Shown here: in pieces, positions 8,947 to 17,018 of the stretch
Layout: each line of letters begins with the position of its first letter
Position numbering within the stretch: the stretch's first letter is position 1
Origin: JAXDBM01 sp963709485
Lineage (GTDB): Bacteria > Desulfobacterota > Syntrophia > Syntrophales > Fen-1087
Assembly: GCA_963709485.1 (NCBI GenBank)
Contig: CAVPWE010000005.1
Span: 620,001 to 684,000 of the forward strand
Length of the DNA: 64,000 nucleotides
Reading direction: 5' to 3'
Program-made: the position numbers and the translations under genes
Notes under the pieces: model-generated
The model's input: only the letters and a program-made list of their open reading frames with translations
Told to the model about the DNA's origin: nothing
Databases searched by the model: none

Positions 8947-9572
8947 CTTAAACCTCCGAAATCTGCCGTGCCATACCAGTTCTTGGCAAACTCAGCCGCT
9001 ATTTTTTCAGGGGGAAATCCATAAAATTTCCTGTCAGCTCGAACCTCGACATACGAGAGCGCCTCGAAAGGGCACCGCTTTACGCATTGCGGATCACCGC
9101 CGCAAAGTGTGCACATGCGCTCCGGCCTGCCCGTTGCGGAGTCGGGGGTGATTACCCCGGTTCTTTGCTCAGCGCAGGCTTCGGCGCAACTCCGGCATCC
9201 GATGCACCGGCCGGGATCGTTGTGAATGGTGCGAGTCGCTTCATCCCGGTAGAGGGCGCGCCGGCCTGTTTTGGGGTCCGGCTTGACCGGACAGGCGTTT
9301 ACGCAGGGTGTATCGGCGCACATTGCGCACACATTCGGGATATCCACTTCGGGGTTGAAACTTTCGACACGAATGTTTGCATAGCGGGGATTCCCGAGTC
9401 CGGGCAGCTTCTCGCCGCCGATGGTCACAGGCCTGTTGTGCGACGAACAGACCGTTTCACAAGTCCGGCACCCGGTGCATTTGCTGTAATCGACAAGAAC
9501 CACTTTAAGGGACAGCTTTTCCCGAATCGGCCCATGCCAACCCATGGATTCCAAATTGGCCGAGCAGGACAA
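8943..9572 (-). CDS. polyferredoxin-like 4Fe-4S protein, electron partner of AOR (5' end frameshifted)
   Basis: The readable frame encodes a HybA/DmsB-like ferredoxin with several cysteine groups: CTGCRTCETVC, CAMCADTPCVNAC, CIGCRSCAEAC and CTLCGGDPQCVKRC. These would hold up to four [4Fe-4S] clusters. It overlaps AOR by four bases and probably passes its electrons on. This frame has only a TTG start with no good ribosome site. A Tat leader with an excellent site lies just upstream in another frame (9505-9666). Removing one A from the AAAA run at 9517-9520 joins them as ...DSG-K-LSLKVVLVDYSK. The intact gene would thus run 8943-9666. Confidence 0.82.
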   Translation of the reverse strand: MSCSANLESMGWHGPIREKLSLKVVLVDYSKCTGCRTCETVCSSHNRPVTIGGEKLPGLGNPRYANIRVESFNPEVDIPNVCAMCADTPCVNACPVKPDPKTGRRALYRDEATRTIHNDPGRCIGCRSCAEACAEQRTGVITPDSATGRPERMCTLCGGDPQCVKRCPFEALSYVEVRADRKFYGFPPEKIAAEFAKNWYGTADFGGLR

Positions 9573-9666
9573 GTGCTCCTCCCCCTATGCCGATGCCTTT
9601 TATGAATTCTCGCCGGGTGAAGTTAGACCGTTCGTCCGTACCTTGAGTCGTGCCGGGCAGTTTCAT
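9505..9666 (-). other. Tat signal-peptide leader cut off from the ferredoxin by a one-base frame change
   Basis: An ATG at 9666, preceded by AAAGGAGG, opens 53 codons with a twin-arginine motif (FTRREFIKGIG), a Gly/Leu-rich hydrophobic core and an end at GLAWADSGKAVP followed by TAA. This is a complete Tat signal peptide with a signal peptidase site. The ferredoxin continues one base out of frame. Either the AAAA at 9517-9520 has one base too many in this sequence, or the gene is newly broken. A Tat leader would place the ferredoxin outside the membrane, as in other Tat-exported ferredoxins found beside AOR genes. Confidence 0.75.
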
Positions 9667-9748
9667 GTCCGTCCTCCTTTCGATTTTCTACTTGATAAGC
9701 GCAACCGTCACCTTTACGGAGCCGTTATGGCTCTTTCAGGATAGCGCC

Positions 9749-10474
9749 TTACTTTGCCCTGCTGCTTAAAACCTTGTTCAGAATTTCATTGCCATTATCG
9801 GCCTCTTTCTTGCCGACTTTGGCTTCGAGAACGGTTATCAGGCTCCTCATCTGCGCCTCGGTCAGCCCGACATTCAAACCGACGTTAAAATGAGACTGCA
9901 GCTGGGAATTGACTCCCTTCATGTTGGCCAGGGCCGCAATTGTGGCGATCTCCCTGCTCTGGAAATCCAGGTTGTCGCGCCCGAAGATGTCTCCGAACAG
10001 GTGGCCTTTCAAGAATTGATCGATGGCGGGAACGAACGCATAAATCGCGCCGGTGACGGGCCTTCCTGCCAGGCGTGTCTGGTTTTCCGTTCCGAGTTCG
10101 ATGCTGCTCTTGTTGGTGGGCATGGGGCTTGCCTCCTTGCCGATCTCGTCCTTGATGCCCTTCTTCCCCCGTTCTTCCATAACGGCCATAAACGTGCTGA
10201 TGCCGTTCAGGCTGCGGGGGAATCCCGCATAGGCGTACATCTGTATGAGGACTTCCTTGATTTCATTGACGCTCAGACCGGCATCCAGACCTTCGTTCAA
10301 GGCCGTATTCAGTTTCATCTGGTCGCCGCTGGCGGTAAAGGCCGCGATGGGGACGATACTTTTCTGCTTGGCGTTCAAGCCCTCGTTTTTCATGGTCTGC
10401 GCCTCCGAGATGGATACAATGCCAAACAGTGAGATAAAGAGGCCTGCCAATATGATCGTGATTCTTTTGTTCAT
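9749..10474 (-). CDS. exported carboxymuconolactone decarboxylase-family protein
   Basis: The 241-aa protein starts with a cleavable signal peptide (MNKRITIILAGLFISLFG, predicted cut near SEA|Q). Two carboxymuconolactone-decarboxylase/AhpD-like helical domains follow, around residues 35-105 and 145-235. Each has the E-I-(K/A)-E-(V/I)-type helix found in NEIKEVLIQMYAYAGFP and REIATIAALANMKG. The catalytic C-x2-C of AhpD is absent, so a peroxidase role is unlikely. Such two-domain CMD proteins often pair with cupins, aldo/keto reductases and nitroreductases, as here. AGGAGG precedes the ATG at 10474. The precise reaction is unknown. Confidence 0.82.
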   Translation of the reverse strand: MNKRITIILAGLFISLFGIVSISEAQTMKNEGLNAKQKSIVPIAAFTASGDQMKLNTALNEGLDAGLSVNEIKEVLIQMYAYAGFPRSLNGISTFMAVMEERGKKGIKDEIGKEASPMPTNKSSIELGTENQTRLAGRPVTGAIYAFVPAIDQFLKGHLFGDIFGRDNLDFQSREIATIAALANMKGVNSQLQSHFNVGLNVGLTEAQMRSLITVLEAKVGKKEADNGNEILNKVLSSRAK

Positions 10475-10484
10475 GATTGCCTCC

Positions 10485-10857
10485 TTATTTGCCGCTGTAT
10501 TGTTCGTCGGTGACTTTTTCCATCCATTCAACGTTTTTGCCGTTGAGTGTTCCCGTGATGGCGATATGCGTCATCGCGGTGGTGGGTGAGGCTCCGTGCC
10601 AATGCTTTACCTTTGGCGGGCACCAGATCACGTCGCCCGCCCTTGATCTCCTCAATTTTGCCTTTCCATTCCCCGGTTCGTCCAACGCCGGCGGTCACGA
10701 GCAGGTGCTGTCCTGTCGGGTGAATGTGCCAGGCGGATCTGGCCCCCGGCTCGAAGGTGACATAGGCGCCGGAAAAGGGCGCCGCATCCTTTGCGGGAAA
10801 CAGGGGGTCAACACGGACATTTCTTGTACCCCTTGATTCCGATTCTTCATAGCCCAA
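10485..10857 (-). pseudogene. cupin-domain protein interrupted by a one-base insertion
   Basis: From the ATG at 10857 a cupin barrel reads normally through YVTFEPGARSAWHIHPTGQHLLVTAGVG, then changes frame after KIEEIKGG. The rest of the barrel (GDVIWCPPKVKHWHG, TAMTHIAITGTLNGKNVEWM) continues in a second frame to the stop at 10485. Dropping one G from the GGG near 10640 restores a normal cupin of about 123 aa with both metal-binding motifs. The gene precedes the CMD protein by 10 bases. Small cupins of this type are common companions of CMD proteins. Whether the insertion is real or a sequencing artefact is open. Confidence 0.78.
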
Positions 10858-10908
10858 TATATAGCGCTGCCCGATTCAAAATGGTAGATACGATCCTATC
10901 CGATTCTT
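10838..10908. repeat. 10-bp direct repeat between cupin and AraC genes
   Basis: TCCGATTCTT occurs at 10838-10847, within the first codons of the cupin gene, and again at 10899-10908 in the intergenic region, 61 bases apart. A shorter related TGATTCTATC follows at once. AraC-family regulators bind direct repeats in this sort of divergent spacer, so these could be half-sites. The evidence is only the repetition and position. Confidence 0.3.
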
Positions 10909-11019
10909 GCCTGATTCTATCAAAGGACTATTCCATTAGGATTAATTGTGATAGAAGAAACATGAGCGAAGAACCATTCTCCGACAGGATGTCAATAATA
11001 ACAAGGGGGTTATTCTAAT

Positions 11020-11940
11020 ATGACAGAAAACGACCGTGCATGTCTGGCGAGGGCAAACAACCTGCTGAAAGAGAAATTGCTTCGCTGGCTGCCTGAGCCC
11101 GGACGCTATCCGACCGCAATTGAAGGTTTGATGATCTCCCGGCGGCATGATGCAAAGGAGCTTGAAAATTGCATTTACAAGCCCCTTGTCGCGGTTGTTG
11201 TCCAGGGCTCCAAACGCTCCGTAATCGGCTCCGAGGAGTACCGCTACGGAGAGAACAGCTGCCTGGTCATCGGGGTGGACATACCCAGCGCAAACCACGT
11301 CCTCGCAGCATCCCCGGAGCATCCGTTTCTTGCGGTAACGCTTGACCTGGATAAATACCTGATTACTCAACTGGCGGCGGAGATTCCGCCTGCCTCAAGA
11401 CCTGGAAGCAATTCCTGCAAGGGAATGGCCGTGGCGGAAGTTGATCCCGACGTGTTGGATGCGTTCCTGCGCCTGGTTGAGCTGCTCGAAAAGCCGAAGC
11501 AGATACCGGTGCTCGCGCCGATGATTATCCGTGAGATTCATTACCGTCTGCTCATCGGGCCCCAGGGTGAACGCTTGCGAATGGTCAACACGCTCGGCAC
11601 GCAAAGCAACCAGATTGCCAGGAGCATCACATGGTTGAGGGGCAACTTCAAGGAATCTCTACAGGTTGATGAATTAGCCAAAAAAGTGAATATGGCGACT
11701 TCAACCTTCCACCGGCACTTCAGACAGGTAACAACCATCAGCCCCTTGCAGTTTCAGAAGTACTTGCGCCTGTTTGAAGCCCAGCGTTTGATGCTGGTGG
11801 AAAATGAAGATGCTGCGAGAGCAGCACTGGCGGTGGGGTATGAAAGCCCGACGCAGTTCAACAGGGAATACAAGCGGCAGTTTGGAGAGCCCCCGCACAG
11901 GCATGTGAGCCAGCTACATGAAGGCCAATGGGCCGAATAA
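11020..11940 (+). CDS. AraC-family transcriptional regulator
   Basis: The 306-aa protein has the AraC N-terminal cupin-type effector domain (residues about 25-185, including VVVQGSKRSVIGSEEYRYG) and two helix-turn-helix motifs at the C-terminus (VDELAKKVNMATSTFHRHFRQ and RAALAVGYESPTQFNREYKR). It is divergent from the cupin/CMD/AOR genes and probably controls them. Its last residues run into sequence that, in another frame, encodes an amidohydrolase tail. The AraC C-terminus was therefore probably altered by a recombination at about 11905-11925. Confidence 0.9.
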   Translation: MTENDRACLARANNLLKEKLLRWLPEPGRYPTAIEGLMISRRHDAKELENCIYKPLVAVVVQGSKRSVIGSEEYRYGENSCLVIGVDIPSANHVLAASPEHPFLAVTLDLDKYLITQLAAEIPPASRPGSNSCKGMAVAEVDPDVLDAFLRLVELLEKPKQIPVLAPMIIREIHYRLLIGPQGERLRMVNTLGTQSNQIARSITWLRGNFKESLQVDELAKKVNMATSTFHRHFRQVTTISPLQFQKYLRLFEAQRLMLVENEDAARAALAVGYESPTQFNREYKRQFGEPPHRHVSQLHEGQWAE

Positions 11941-12013
11941 GGTCGTCTTCGGAACGAATTACCCGATGATCACGCCCAGGAAATGTCTTGCCGATCTGGT
12001 CGCAGGGGGTTGA
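11918..12013 (+). pseudogene. C-terminal remnant of an amidohydrolase
   Basis: In the frame of base 11918 the sequence encodes a short peptide, GPNKVVFGTNYPMITPRKCL followed by ADLVAGG and TGA at 12011-12013. 'KV-x-FGT-(N/D)-YPM' followed by a helix is the end of the amidohydrolase-2 (ACMSD-like) barrel, including the conserved late Asp/Asn strand. Nothing of the other 250 or so residues is present upstream. This is a fossil of a deleted gene whose 3' end was joined to the end of the AraC gene. The next 249 bases up to the nitroreductase stop hold nothing recognised. Confidence 0.55.
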
Positions 12014-12262
12014 AGAGAGACAGGCATCTGTTTTTATACGGGAACGCCCGTCGTATTTTCAGACTGTAATCTGAAGATGCGGTCGCTTGAGCAGATGATC
12101 ACTTGCCGGATCTATGGATGCCGGAATCCGCACTGCAAGGATTGCTCTTCACAGATCTTTTCAGAAGTTCAAATTCTGGTAAAAGGAAGACCCTCCTATC
12201 CTACCCCTTCGTGCCCCCTTACAGAATGCCCGATATTAACGGAGCATGATCCCTGTTGCCGC

Positions 12263-12940
12263 TTACCATTTTTCATAGTGAATCTTGTCGGTTTTGAACC
12301 GATCCTGATAATTCCCTTTCTCCGTTGAATACCCGAGGGGAATGACGTTGAGTGGCATGATGTGGTCCGGCAAGTTGAGCAGTTTTCGAATGCCTGCAGT
12401 CCTGTCCTCGTACGGATAAAAAGTTGTCCAGACGGCTCCCAATCCGAGTGAATGAGCCGCAAGGAGGATGTTCATGGAAGCGTTTGACGCGTCCGGAATC
12501 CAGTGGCCCGGCGCCGCCTGCAATTTTGTATTGCCGCAGACGACAATGGCGACCTGAGCATTGGGGACGTGTTTTGAAAACGGATGAAAAATGGGGATCT
12601 GCTGGAGCGTATTTTTGTCCTTGATTACGATGAACTCATAGGATTGCGTATTTTTTGCAGAGGGCGCCGCCATGGCGGCCCGCAACAAAAGTTTGACCGT
12701 TTCATCTGCGACAGGTTGATTGGTGTAACTGCGAATGCTGCGCCTCGTGAAGATTGCCGACAGCGCATCCATGTTTGATGTTGCCGGGATAGCGGCCTTC
12801 ACTTCCGCCGCTTTCTGTGCGGAAGCCGGCTGGGCCGGTTCACCCGCTCCCATAACCACGGTAGACCCCAGCAGCACAAACGCCAACGCACCCAAGATAA
12901 TAAAGCTTGTTTCTTTCTTTGCCGCACATTGCTTTTTCAT
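12263..12940 (-). CDS. exported nitroreductase-family protein
   Basis: The 225-aa protein has an N-terminal signal/membrane segment (KKETSFIILGALAFVLLGST), an Ala/Pro-rich linker and a nitroreductase domain from about residue 55. FMN-contact motifs include FTRRSIRSYTNQPV, RAAMAAPSAKNTQ and ASNASMNILLAAHSLGLGAV. Nitroreductases use FMN and NAD(P)H to reduce nitro groups, quinones or enones. Export is unusual for this family and fits the exported CMD and Tat ferredoxin upstream. The start at 12940 follows a GGAAGG site. The cell-surface location is inferred. Confidence 0.85.
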   Translation of the reverse strand: MKKQCAAKKETSFIILGALAFVLLGSTVVMGAGEPAQPASAQKAAEVKAAIPATSNMDALSAIFTRRSIRSYTNQPVADETVKLLLRAAMAAPSAKNTQSYEFIVIKDKNTLQQIPIFHPFSKHVPNAQVAIVVCGNTKLQAAPGHWIPDASNASMNILLAAHSLGLGAVWTTFYPYEDRTAGIRKLLNLPDHIMPLNVIPLGYSTEKGNYQDRFKTDKIHYEKW

Positions 12941-13338
12941 GGCGCCATTCCTTCCTTTTCTGGATTTGTGAGAAAAAGCATAGGCAAGTTCTGGCCCGCA
13001 TGTCAATTAAAAGGCGACATCGAACCATGCGAAATGGAAATACCGGAGGGCTCGGAATGCTGATAAAAAAGGCGATAACCACCGATTTGCATTCTGTTGC
13101 CCTGGATACATATTGCCCAACCGGATGGGAATGGCTGGGTACATTCTATCCATCCTTATGGATGAAAAGAATCCAGACAGAAACCATATGACTGCACCAT
13201 GTTATTATGATATCAACAGCTTATGTCGCTTTCATTATTTGGGCATGTTTCTTGCCTATTATTCATGGGAAAACCTTGAAAAAGCGAGTAGAAGAATGAA
13301 CGAAGATGTTTTTTCCGCATCAGTCGAGGAGGTGAAAT
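12941..13338. other. 398-base region with no recognised gene
   Basis: This stretch lies between the nitroreductase and the small secreted protein. It is AT-richer than its surroundings. The short reading frames in it have no family signature, no consistent codon bias and no ribosome sites. It ends with the GAGGAGG ribosome site of the gene at 13339. It probably holds promoters for the divergent genes; no clear -35/-10 pair could be fixed. Confidence 0.4.
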
Positions 13339-13827
13339 ATGAAGAAATTTGCCTATGCATTACTGATTTTCCTGATGGCCATCTTTCTCATGAATCCGGT
13401 GTGCAGTGAAGCACGGGGTTACCATGGTGGCGGTCACGGCGGCTGGTGGGTGCCCTGGGCGATACTCGGAGGCGCGGCAGCTCTGGCGCCTTATTATTCA
13501 CCCTATTATGTGCCCTATTATCCACCTTACTACGCGCCTCCTCCGGTTGTTGTCAGGGAACGGCCTCCGGTGTATGTTCAACCCGCACCATCGTTGCCGC
13601 CTGTATCCGCTGAAAGAATCTTTGTCTATCCAAGGCAGGGCCAGAGTGAAGAGCTGCAGGCCAAGGATCGTTACGAATGCCACATCTGGGCAGTGAATCA
13701 GACAGGCTGCGACCCGACGCAACCATCTGCCGGAGAGGTACCGGAAGATAAACGGAATCAAATGTGCGCAGACTATCTCAGGGCTCAGGGAGCCTGTCTC
13801 GACGGTCGCGGGTACACAATGAGGTAA
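13339..13827 (+). CDS. secreted Pro/Tyr-rich protein with C-terminal cysteine domain
   Basis: The 162-aa protein has a signal peptide (MKKFAYALLIFLMAIFLMNP, cut near SEA|R). A Gly/His-rich stretch and a low-complexity Pro/Tyr segment follow (about residues 50-85, PYY repeated). The C-terminal domain begins QGQSEELQAKDRYECHIWAV and includes three cysteines. That 'AKDRYECH-x-WA-x-x-QTG' block recurs in exported proteins of proteobacteria encoded near DUF3300 genes; I know no function for it. It is followed by the DUF3300 gene and probably cotranscribed. GAGGAGG is a strong ribosome site. Confidence 0.7.
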   Translation: MKKFAYALLIFLMAIFLMNPVCSEARGYHGGGHGGWWVPWAILGGAAALAPYYSPYYVPYYPPYYAPPPVVVRERPPVYVQPAPSLPPVSAERIFVYPRQGQSEELQAKDRYECHIWAVNQTGCDPTQPSAGEVPEDKRNQMCADYLRAQGACLDGRGYTMR

Positions 13828-13922
13828 ATGGTGTCATGCTGTCAAAAAAAGAAACATCAACGGTCTATCGGGTAAAGCATGCATCCGCAGTACCCGGGCA
13901 AACAGAAGAAGGAGTTGAGCTT

Positions 13923-15338
13923 GTGAAGATACCCGTCGGCATCAAGTGCTTTCTAATCGTTGCGGTCATGTGCCTTGGGTTTTTTCTGTCCATGAAGGCC
14001 GTAGAGGGTAATGCTTCCCCCGCATACTCCTACACGGATCGGGAGCTTGATGATCTCCTCGCACCGATTGCTCTTTATCCAGACCCGCTGCTGGCCCAGA
14101 TGCTGCCGGCATCGACATACCCGGCGGAAATTGCCGATGCGGAAGCCTGGCTGAATCGCGGGGGGGATGTGTCAAGGATTGACTGGCAAAAATGGGATGA
14201 GTCCGTCAGGACAATCGCGCACTATCCGGATATTCTGAAAATGATGGCTGAGTATCTGGATTGGACTGCCGATCTGGGAGAAGCCTTTCTCAGCCAACCG
14301 GAGGATGTGACCAGGTCGATCCAACGGCTCAGGTGGCAGGCGAGAAATGTCGGCAATCTTGAGAGTACCCCTCAGCAAACAGTAATTGCGGATGGAGATT
14401 ACATTGAGATCATTCCGGCGCAACCCCAGTATGTATATGTCCCGCAGTATGACTCGTCGGTTGTCTATACCCAGAGGTGGATCTCCGGCGGGTCGCCATT
14501 GATTACCTTTGGACTGGGTTTGTTGATCGGGAGTTGGATGAGCATGGACTTTGACTGGGGTTACCACCGCGTTATATATCATGGCTGGAACCGCCCGGGA
14601 TGGGTCAATCACGCAAAGCCCCATGTCCGGGTAAAGGATGTTTATATCAACAGAAGCAGACCGCATATAAATCAGGCATGGAGGCATGATGTATCACGTG
14701 GCGGTCCGGCGAAATATCGGGCATCGGTCCCTGGCATTGTCTCCGGCGTCGGCACGCAGGCGCGCATGATCGAAGTCAGGAGAAGCGCTTCCACGTCACC
14801 CAAGCGTCCGGAAGGAATTTTCGGACCCAGGCAAAACACCTCTTCTTTCAGCAATCGCGGCAGGGAGAGCCGCGGCATGGTTGTAGCGAAACCGGCGGCA
14901 TCTGCTCCGACCGTAATGAGGCCACCGTCCGCACCGGCGGCGATCATCCGCAAGGGACCGTCGCAAACCGGTTCTGCAGGTCACGGACTGCAGTCTCCCA
15001 AAGCGCCTTCGGCAACGGTTATCGGCAGGGAGAGCCGCGGCATGGTTGCAGCGAAACCGGCGGCATCCGCTCCGGCCGTAACGAGGCCGCCATCCCAACC
15101 GGCGGCGTCCATCGGCAAGGCTCCCTCGCAAGTGCGTCCCGCCCGTGAAAGCCTGCAACCCGCCAAAACGCCATCCGTTGCCTTCGGTGGCTACCGCGGC
15201 GCAAACGAGGCAAAAGCACAGAGCAAACGCGGCCAGACCAGTCGTCAGAGTGTTACGCAGGTGCGTCCTTCTGCTGCGGTGGTGAACAAAGGGGGTGGAC
15301 CTGCAAAAATGAATGCCCCCAAAGATAAAAAGCGCTGA
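13923..15338 (+). CDS. DUF3300-domain exported protein
   Basis: From a GTG at 13923, eight bases after AGAAGGAG, the product is 471 aa with a signal sequence (VGIKCFLIVAVMCLGFFLSM). The DUF3300 domain follows, with its hallmark LDDLLAPIALYPDPLLAQML, AEAWLNRGGD and YVYVPQYDSSVVY segments. The remainder is a basic, Ala/Pro/Ser-rich tail with a tandem 55-residue repeat. An ATG at 13836 in the same frame would add 29 residues but lacks a ribosome site. DUF3300 genes are often beside DUF2950 genes, as here. The pair is exported and of unknown function. Confidence 0.8.
   Translation: MKIPVGIKCFLIVAVMCLGFFLSMKAVEGNASPAYSYTDRELDDLLAPIALYPDPLLAQMLPASTYPAEIADAEAWLNRGGDVSRIDWQKWDESVRTIAHYPDILKMMAEYLDWTADLGEAFLSQPEDVTRSIQRLRWQARNVGNLESTPQQTVIADGDYIEIIPAQPQYVYVPQYDSSVVYTQRWISGGSPLITFGLGLLIGSWMSMDFDWGYHRVIYHGWNRPGWVNHAKPHVRVKDVYINRSRPHINQAWRHDVSRGGPAKYRASVPGIVSGVGTQARMIEVRRSASTSPKRPEGIFGPRQNTSSFSNRGRESRGMVVAKPAASAPTVMRPPSAPAAIIRKGPSQTGSAGHGLQSPKAPSATVIGRESRGMVAAKPAASAPAVTRPPSQPAASIGKAPSQVRPARESLQPAKTPSVAFGGYRGANEAKAQSKRGQTSRQSVTQVRPSAAVVNKGGGPAKMNAPKDKKR
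14860..15189 (+). repeat. tandem 165-bp repeat in the DUF3300 tail
   Basis: Two copies of a 165-base unit (about 14860-15024 and 15025-15189) encode 55-residue repeats beginning GRESRGMV-A-AKPAASAP. The first 55 bases are nearly identical between copies and the rest has diverged. The composition (Ala, Pro, Ser, Arg, Lys) suggests an unstructured, possibly wall- or polysaccharide-binding tail. Confidence 0.75.
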
Positions 15339-15409
15339 CAACAGTAAAAAATTTGCTTTAAATATCTTTTCGTAACGGTGAAGAAATGTATAGAGAAAGG
15401 GAGAATACG

Positions 15410-16387
15410 ATGGATACAGTGCAGCAGACATCCGCATCTCGGCCTTCAAAGGGTATGGCGTTTACGACCTCATTTCTGTTCACGCTTTTGGTTATCTTTG
15501 TCTGGAGCATGCCGGTGTTTGGGGCGCCATCACGGATGTTCTTTTCTTCACCCGAAGATGCTGTAAGCAGCCTTGTCAAGGCGATCCAGTCGAAAGACAT
15601 AGAAGCGCTGAATCTGATCTTCGGCCCCTCGGGAAAAGAGCTGCGCTCGGGTGATGAAGTTCAGGATGAATCTGAATTCAAGGAACTTTCCGGATATTTA
15701 TCCGAAAAAACCAGCCTTGTTAAAGAAAGCGACACAAAGGTGATTCTTCATGTGGGCAAAGAAAACTGGCCATTCCCGATTCCTATCGTAAAGGTAAACG
15801 ATCAGTGGCTCTTTGACACGGATGCCGGCAAGGAGGAGATACTGAATCGCCGGATCGGAGAAAACGAGCTCACCGCCATACTGGTCTGCAAAAGCTATGT
15901 CAGGGCGCAGCGTGAATATGTCCTCAAGGACTGGGACGGCGATGGTGCACTGGCCTATGCACAGAAACTTCGGAGCGATCCCGGTAAGAGAAACGGTCTT
16001 TATTGGAAGGCGGCAAAAGGGGAAGAGGGGAGCCCTCTGGGTGAGTTATTGGCAAAAGCAAGAATGGAAGGCTACAGGAAGAAAAAAGCGGCTTTCAAGG
16101 AAGAAAAGCCGGAGCCGTTTCATGGCTACTATTTCAAAATCTTGACAAGACAGGGAAAGCGTGCGCCGGGGGGAAAATACAACTACATTATCAATGGCAA
16201 TATGGTTGGGGGCTTCGCACTGGTGGCTTTCCCATCGAACTGGGGCAAGTCAGGGATAATGGCTTTTATTGTCAACCAACAGGGAAAAGTATACCAGAAA
16301 AATCTCGGACCGAATACGCTGAAGATTGCGCAGGAGATGAGATCATACAGACCGAACGAGACCTGGACACCGGTGAAAGAGGAGTGA
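15410..16387 (+). CDS. DUF2950-domain exported protein
   Basis: The 325-aa product has a signal anchor (TSFLFTLLVIFVWSMPVFGA) and then a full DUF2950 domain. The N-terminal half resembles an NTF2-like fold (FSSPEDAVSSLVKAIQSKD), followed by FHGYYFKILTRQGKRAPGG and a C-terminal NQQGKVYQKNLGPNT segment. ATG at 15410 is chosen over one eight codons earlier because AAGGGAG stands six bases before it. Its position just after DUF3300 is a recurrent pairing in proteobacteria. The function is unknown; an envelope role is inferred from export. Confidence 0.83.
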   Translation: MDTVQQTSASRPSKGMAFTTSFLFTLLVIFVWSMPVFGAPSRMFFSSPEDAVSSLVKAIQSKDIEALNLIFGPSGKELRSGDEVQDESEFKELSGYLSEKTSLVKESDTKVILHVGKENWPFPIPIVKVNDQWLFDTDAGKEEILNRRIGENELTAILVCKSYVRAQREYVLKDWDGDGALAYAQKLRSDPGKRNGLYWKAAKGEEGSPLGELLAKARMEGYRKKKAAFKEEKPEPFHGYYFKILTRQGKRAPGGKYNYIINGNMVGGFALVAFPSNWGKSGIMAFIVNQQGKVYQKNLGPNTLKIAQEMRSYRPNETWTPVKEE

Positions 16388-16391
16388 ACGG

Positions 16392-17018
16392 CTAAGTTAC
16401 TGCTTGATGAAAAATCATTCGCGGCAGCTCAACACAGGTCAGCAAACCGCCCATGCAGGCCCCGGTATCGATTCCGATTTTTCCCTCTCTTACATACGGC
16501 TCCGCGAAAGGCGTGTGCCCGAAGACAATGGTCTTGTTCCAGGTGTTGGGCGCCGCATAGAATTGACTTCGGATCCATAGCAGATCTTCCGGATTTTGAT
16601 GCTGCAGGGGGATGTTCGTTAGCAAACCGGCATGGACAAAGATGAAGTCTTCCGTCTCGTAACATGGATATAGCGACAAGAAGAAATCCATGTGTTCACG
16701 GGGTGGATACTCATACCCGTTTTTTCTGTAAGATCGAAGGGTTTGCCTCCCTCCGTTGGACAGAAACAAATCCCGGTCTTTCCCCTCCAGGTAATCGAGG
16801 TACATCTGCTCATGGTTTCCCTTCAGGCAGATCACTGTCGCGGATCCCCTCTTCAGGCGGCAGAGTGTTTCGACGACCTCATAAGAATCCGGCCCCCGGT
16901 CGATGTAATCGCCAAGAAACAGAAGGATATCATTTTTTCCGATCGGGATTTTACCGAGAAGATCCTGCAGATGAACAAAACAACCGTGGATGTCCCCGAC
17001 TGCAAAGATTTTTTCCAT
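16392..17018 (-). CDS. metallophosphoesterase (serine/threonine-phosphatase / Ap4A-hydrolase-like)
   Basis: The 208-aa protein carries the full calcineurin-type metallophosphatase signature: GDIHG at the N-terminus, GDYIDRGPDS about 35 residues later, then KGNHE, and histidines in FVHAG and FGHTPF. This set binds two metals and hydrolyses phosphomonoesters or dinucleoside polyphosphates. The size fits PrpA/PrpB-like bacterial phosphatases. A start nine codons upstream is possible, but no convincing ribosome site supports either. It faces the DUF2950 gene with 4 bases between the stops. Confidence 0.88.
   Translation of the reverse strand: MEKIFAVGDIHGCFVHLQDLLGKIPIGKNDILLFLGDYIDRGPDSYEVVETLCRLKRGSATVICLKGNHEQMYLDYLEGKDRDLFLSNGGRQTLRSYRKNGYEYPPREHMDFFLSLYPCYETEDFIFVHAGLLTNIPLQHQNPEDLLWIRSQFYAAPNTWNKTIVFGHTPFAEPYVREGKIGIDTGACMGGLLTCVELPRMIFHQAVT

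Noticed and set aside
12077..12328. 83-codon frame on the + strand after the AraC gene
   Set aside because: It overlaps the nitroreductase 3' end, lacks a ribosome site and shows no family pattern.
13764..13922. Longer N-terminus for the DUF3300 protein
   Set aside because: The additional codons overlap the preceding gene, lack a ribosome site and would push the signal peptide about 50 residues inward.
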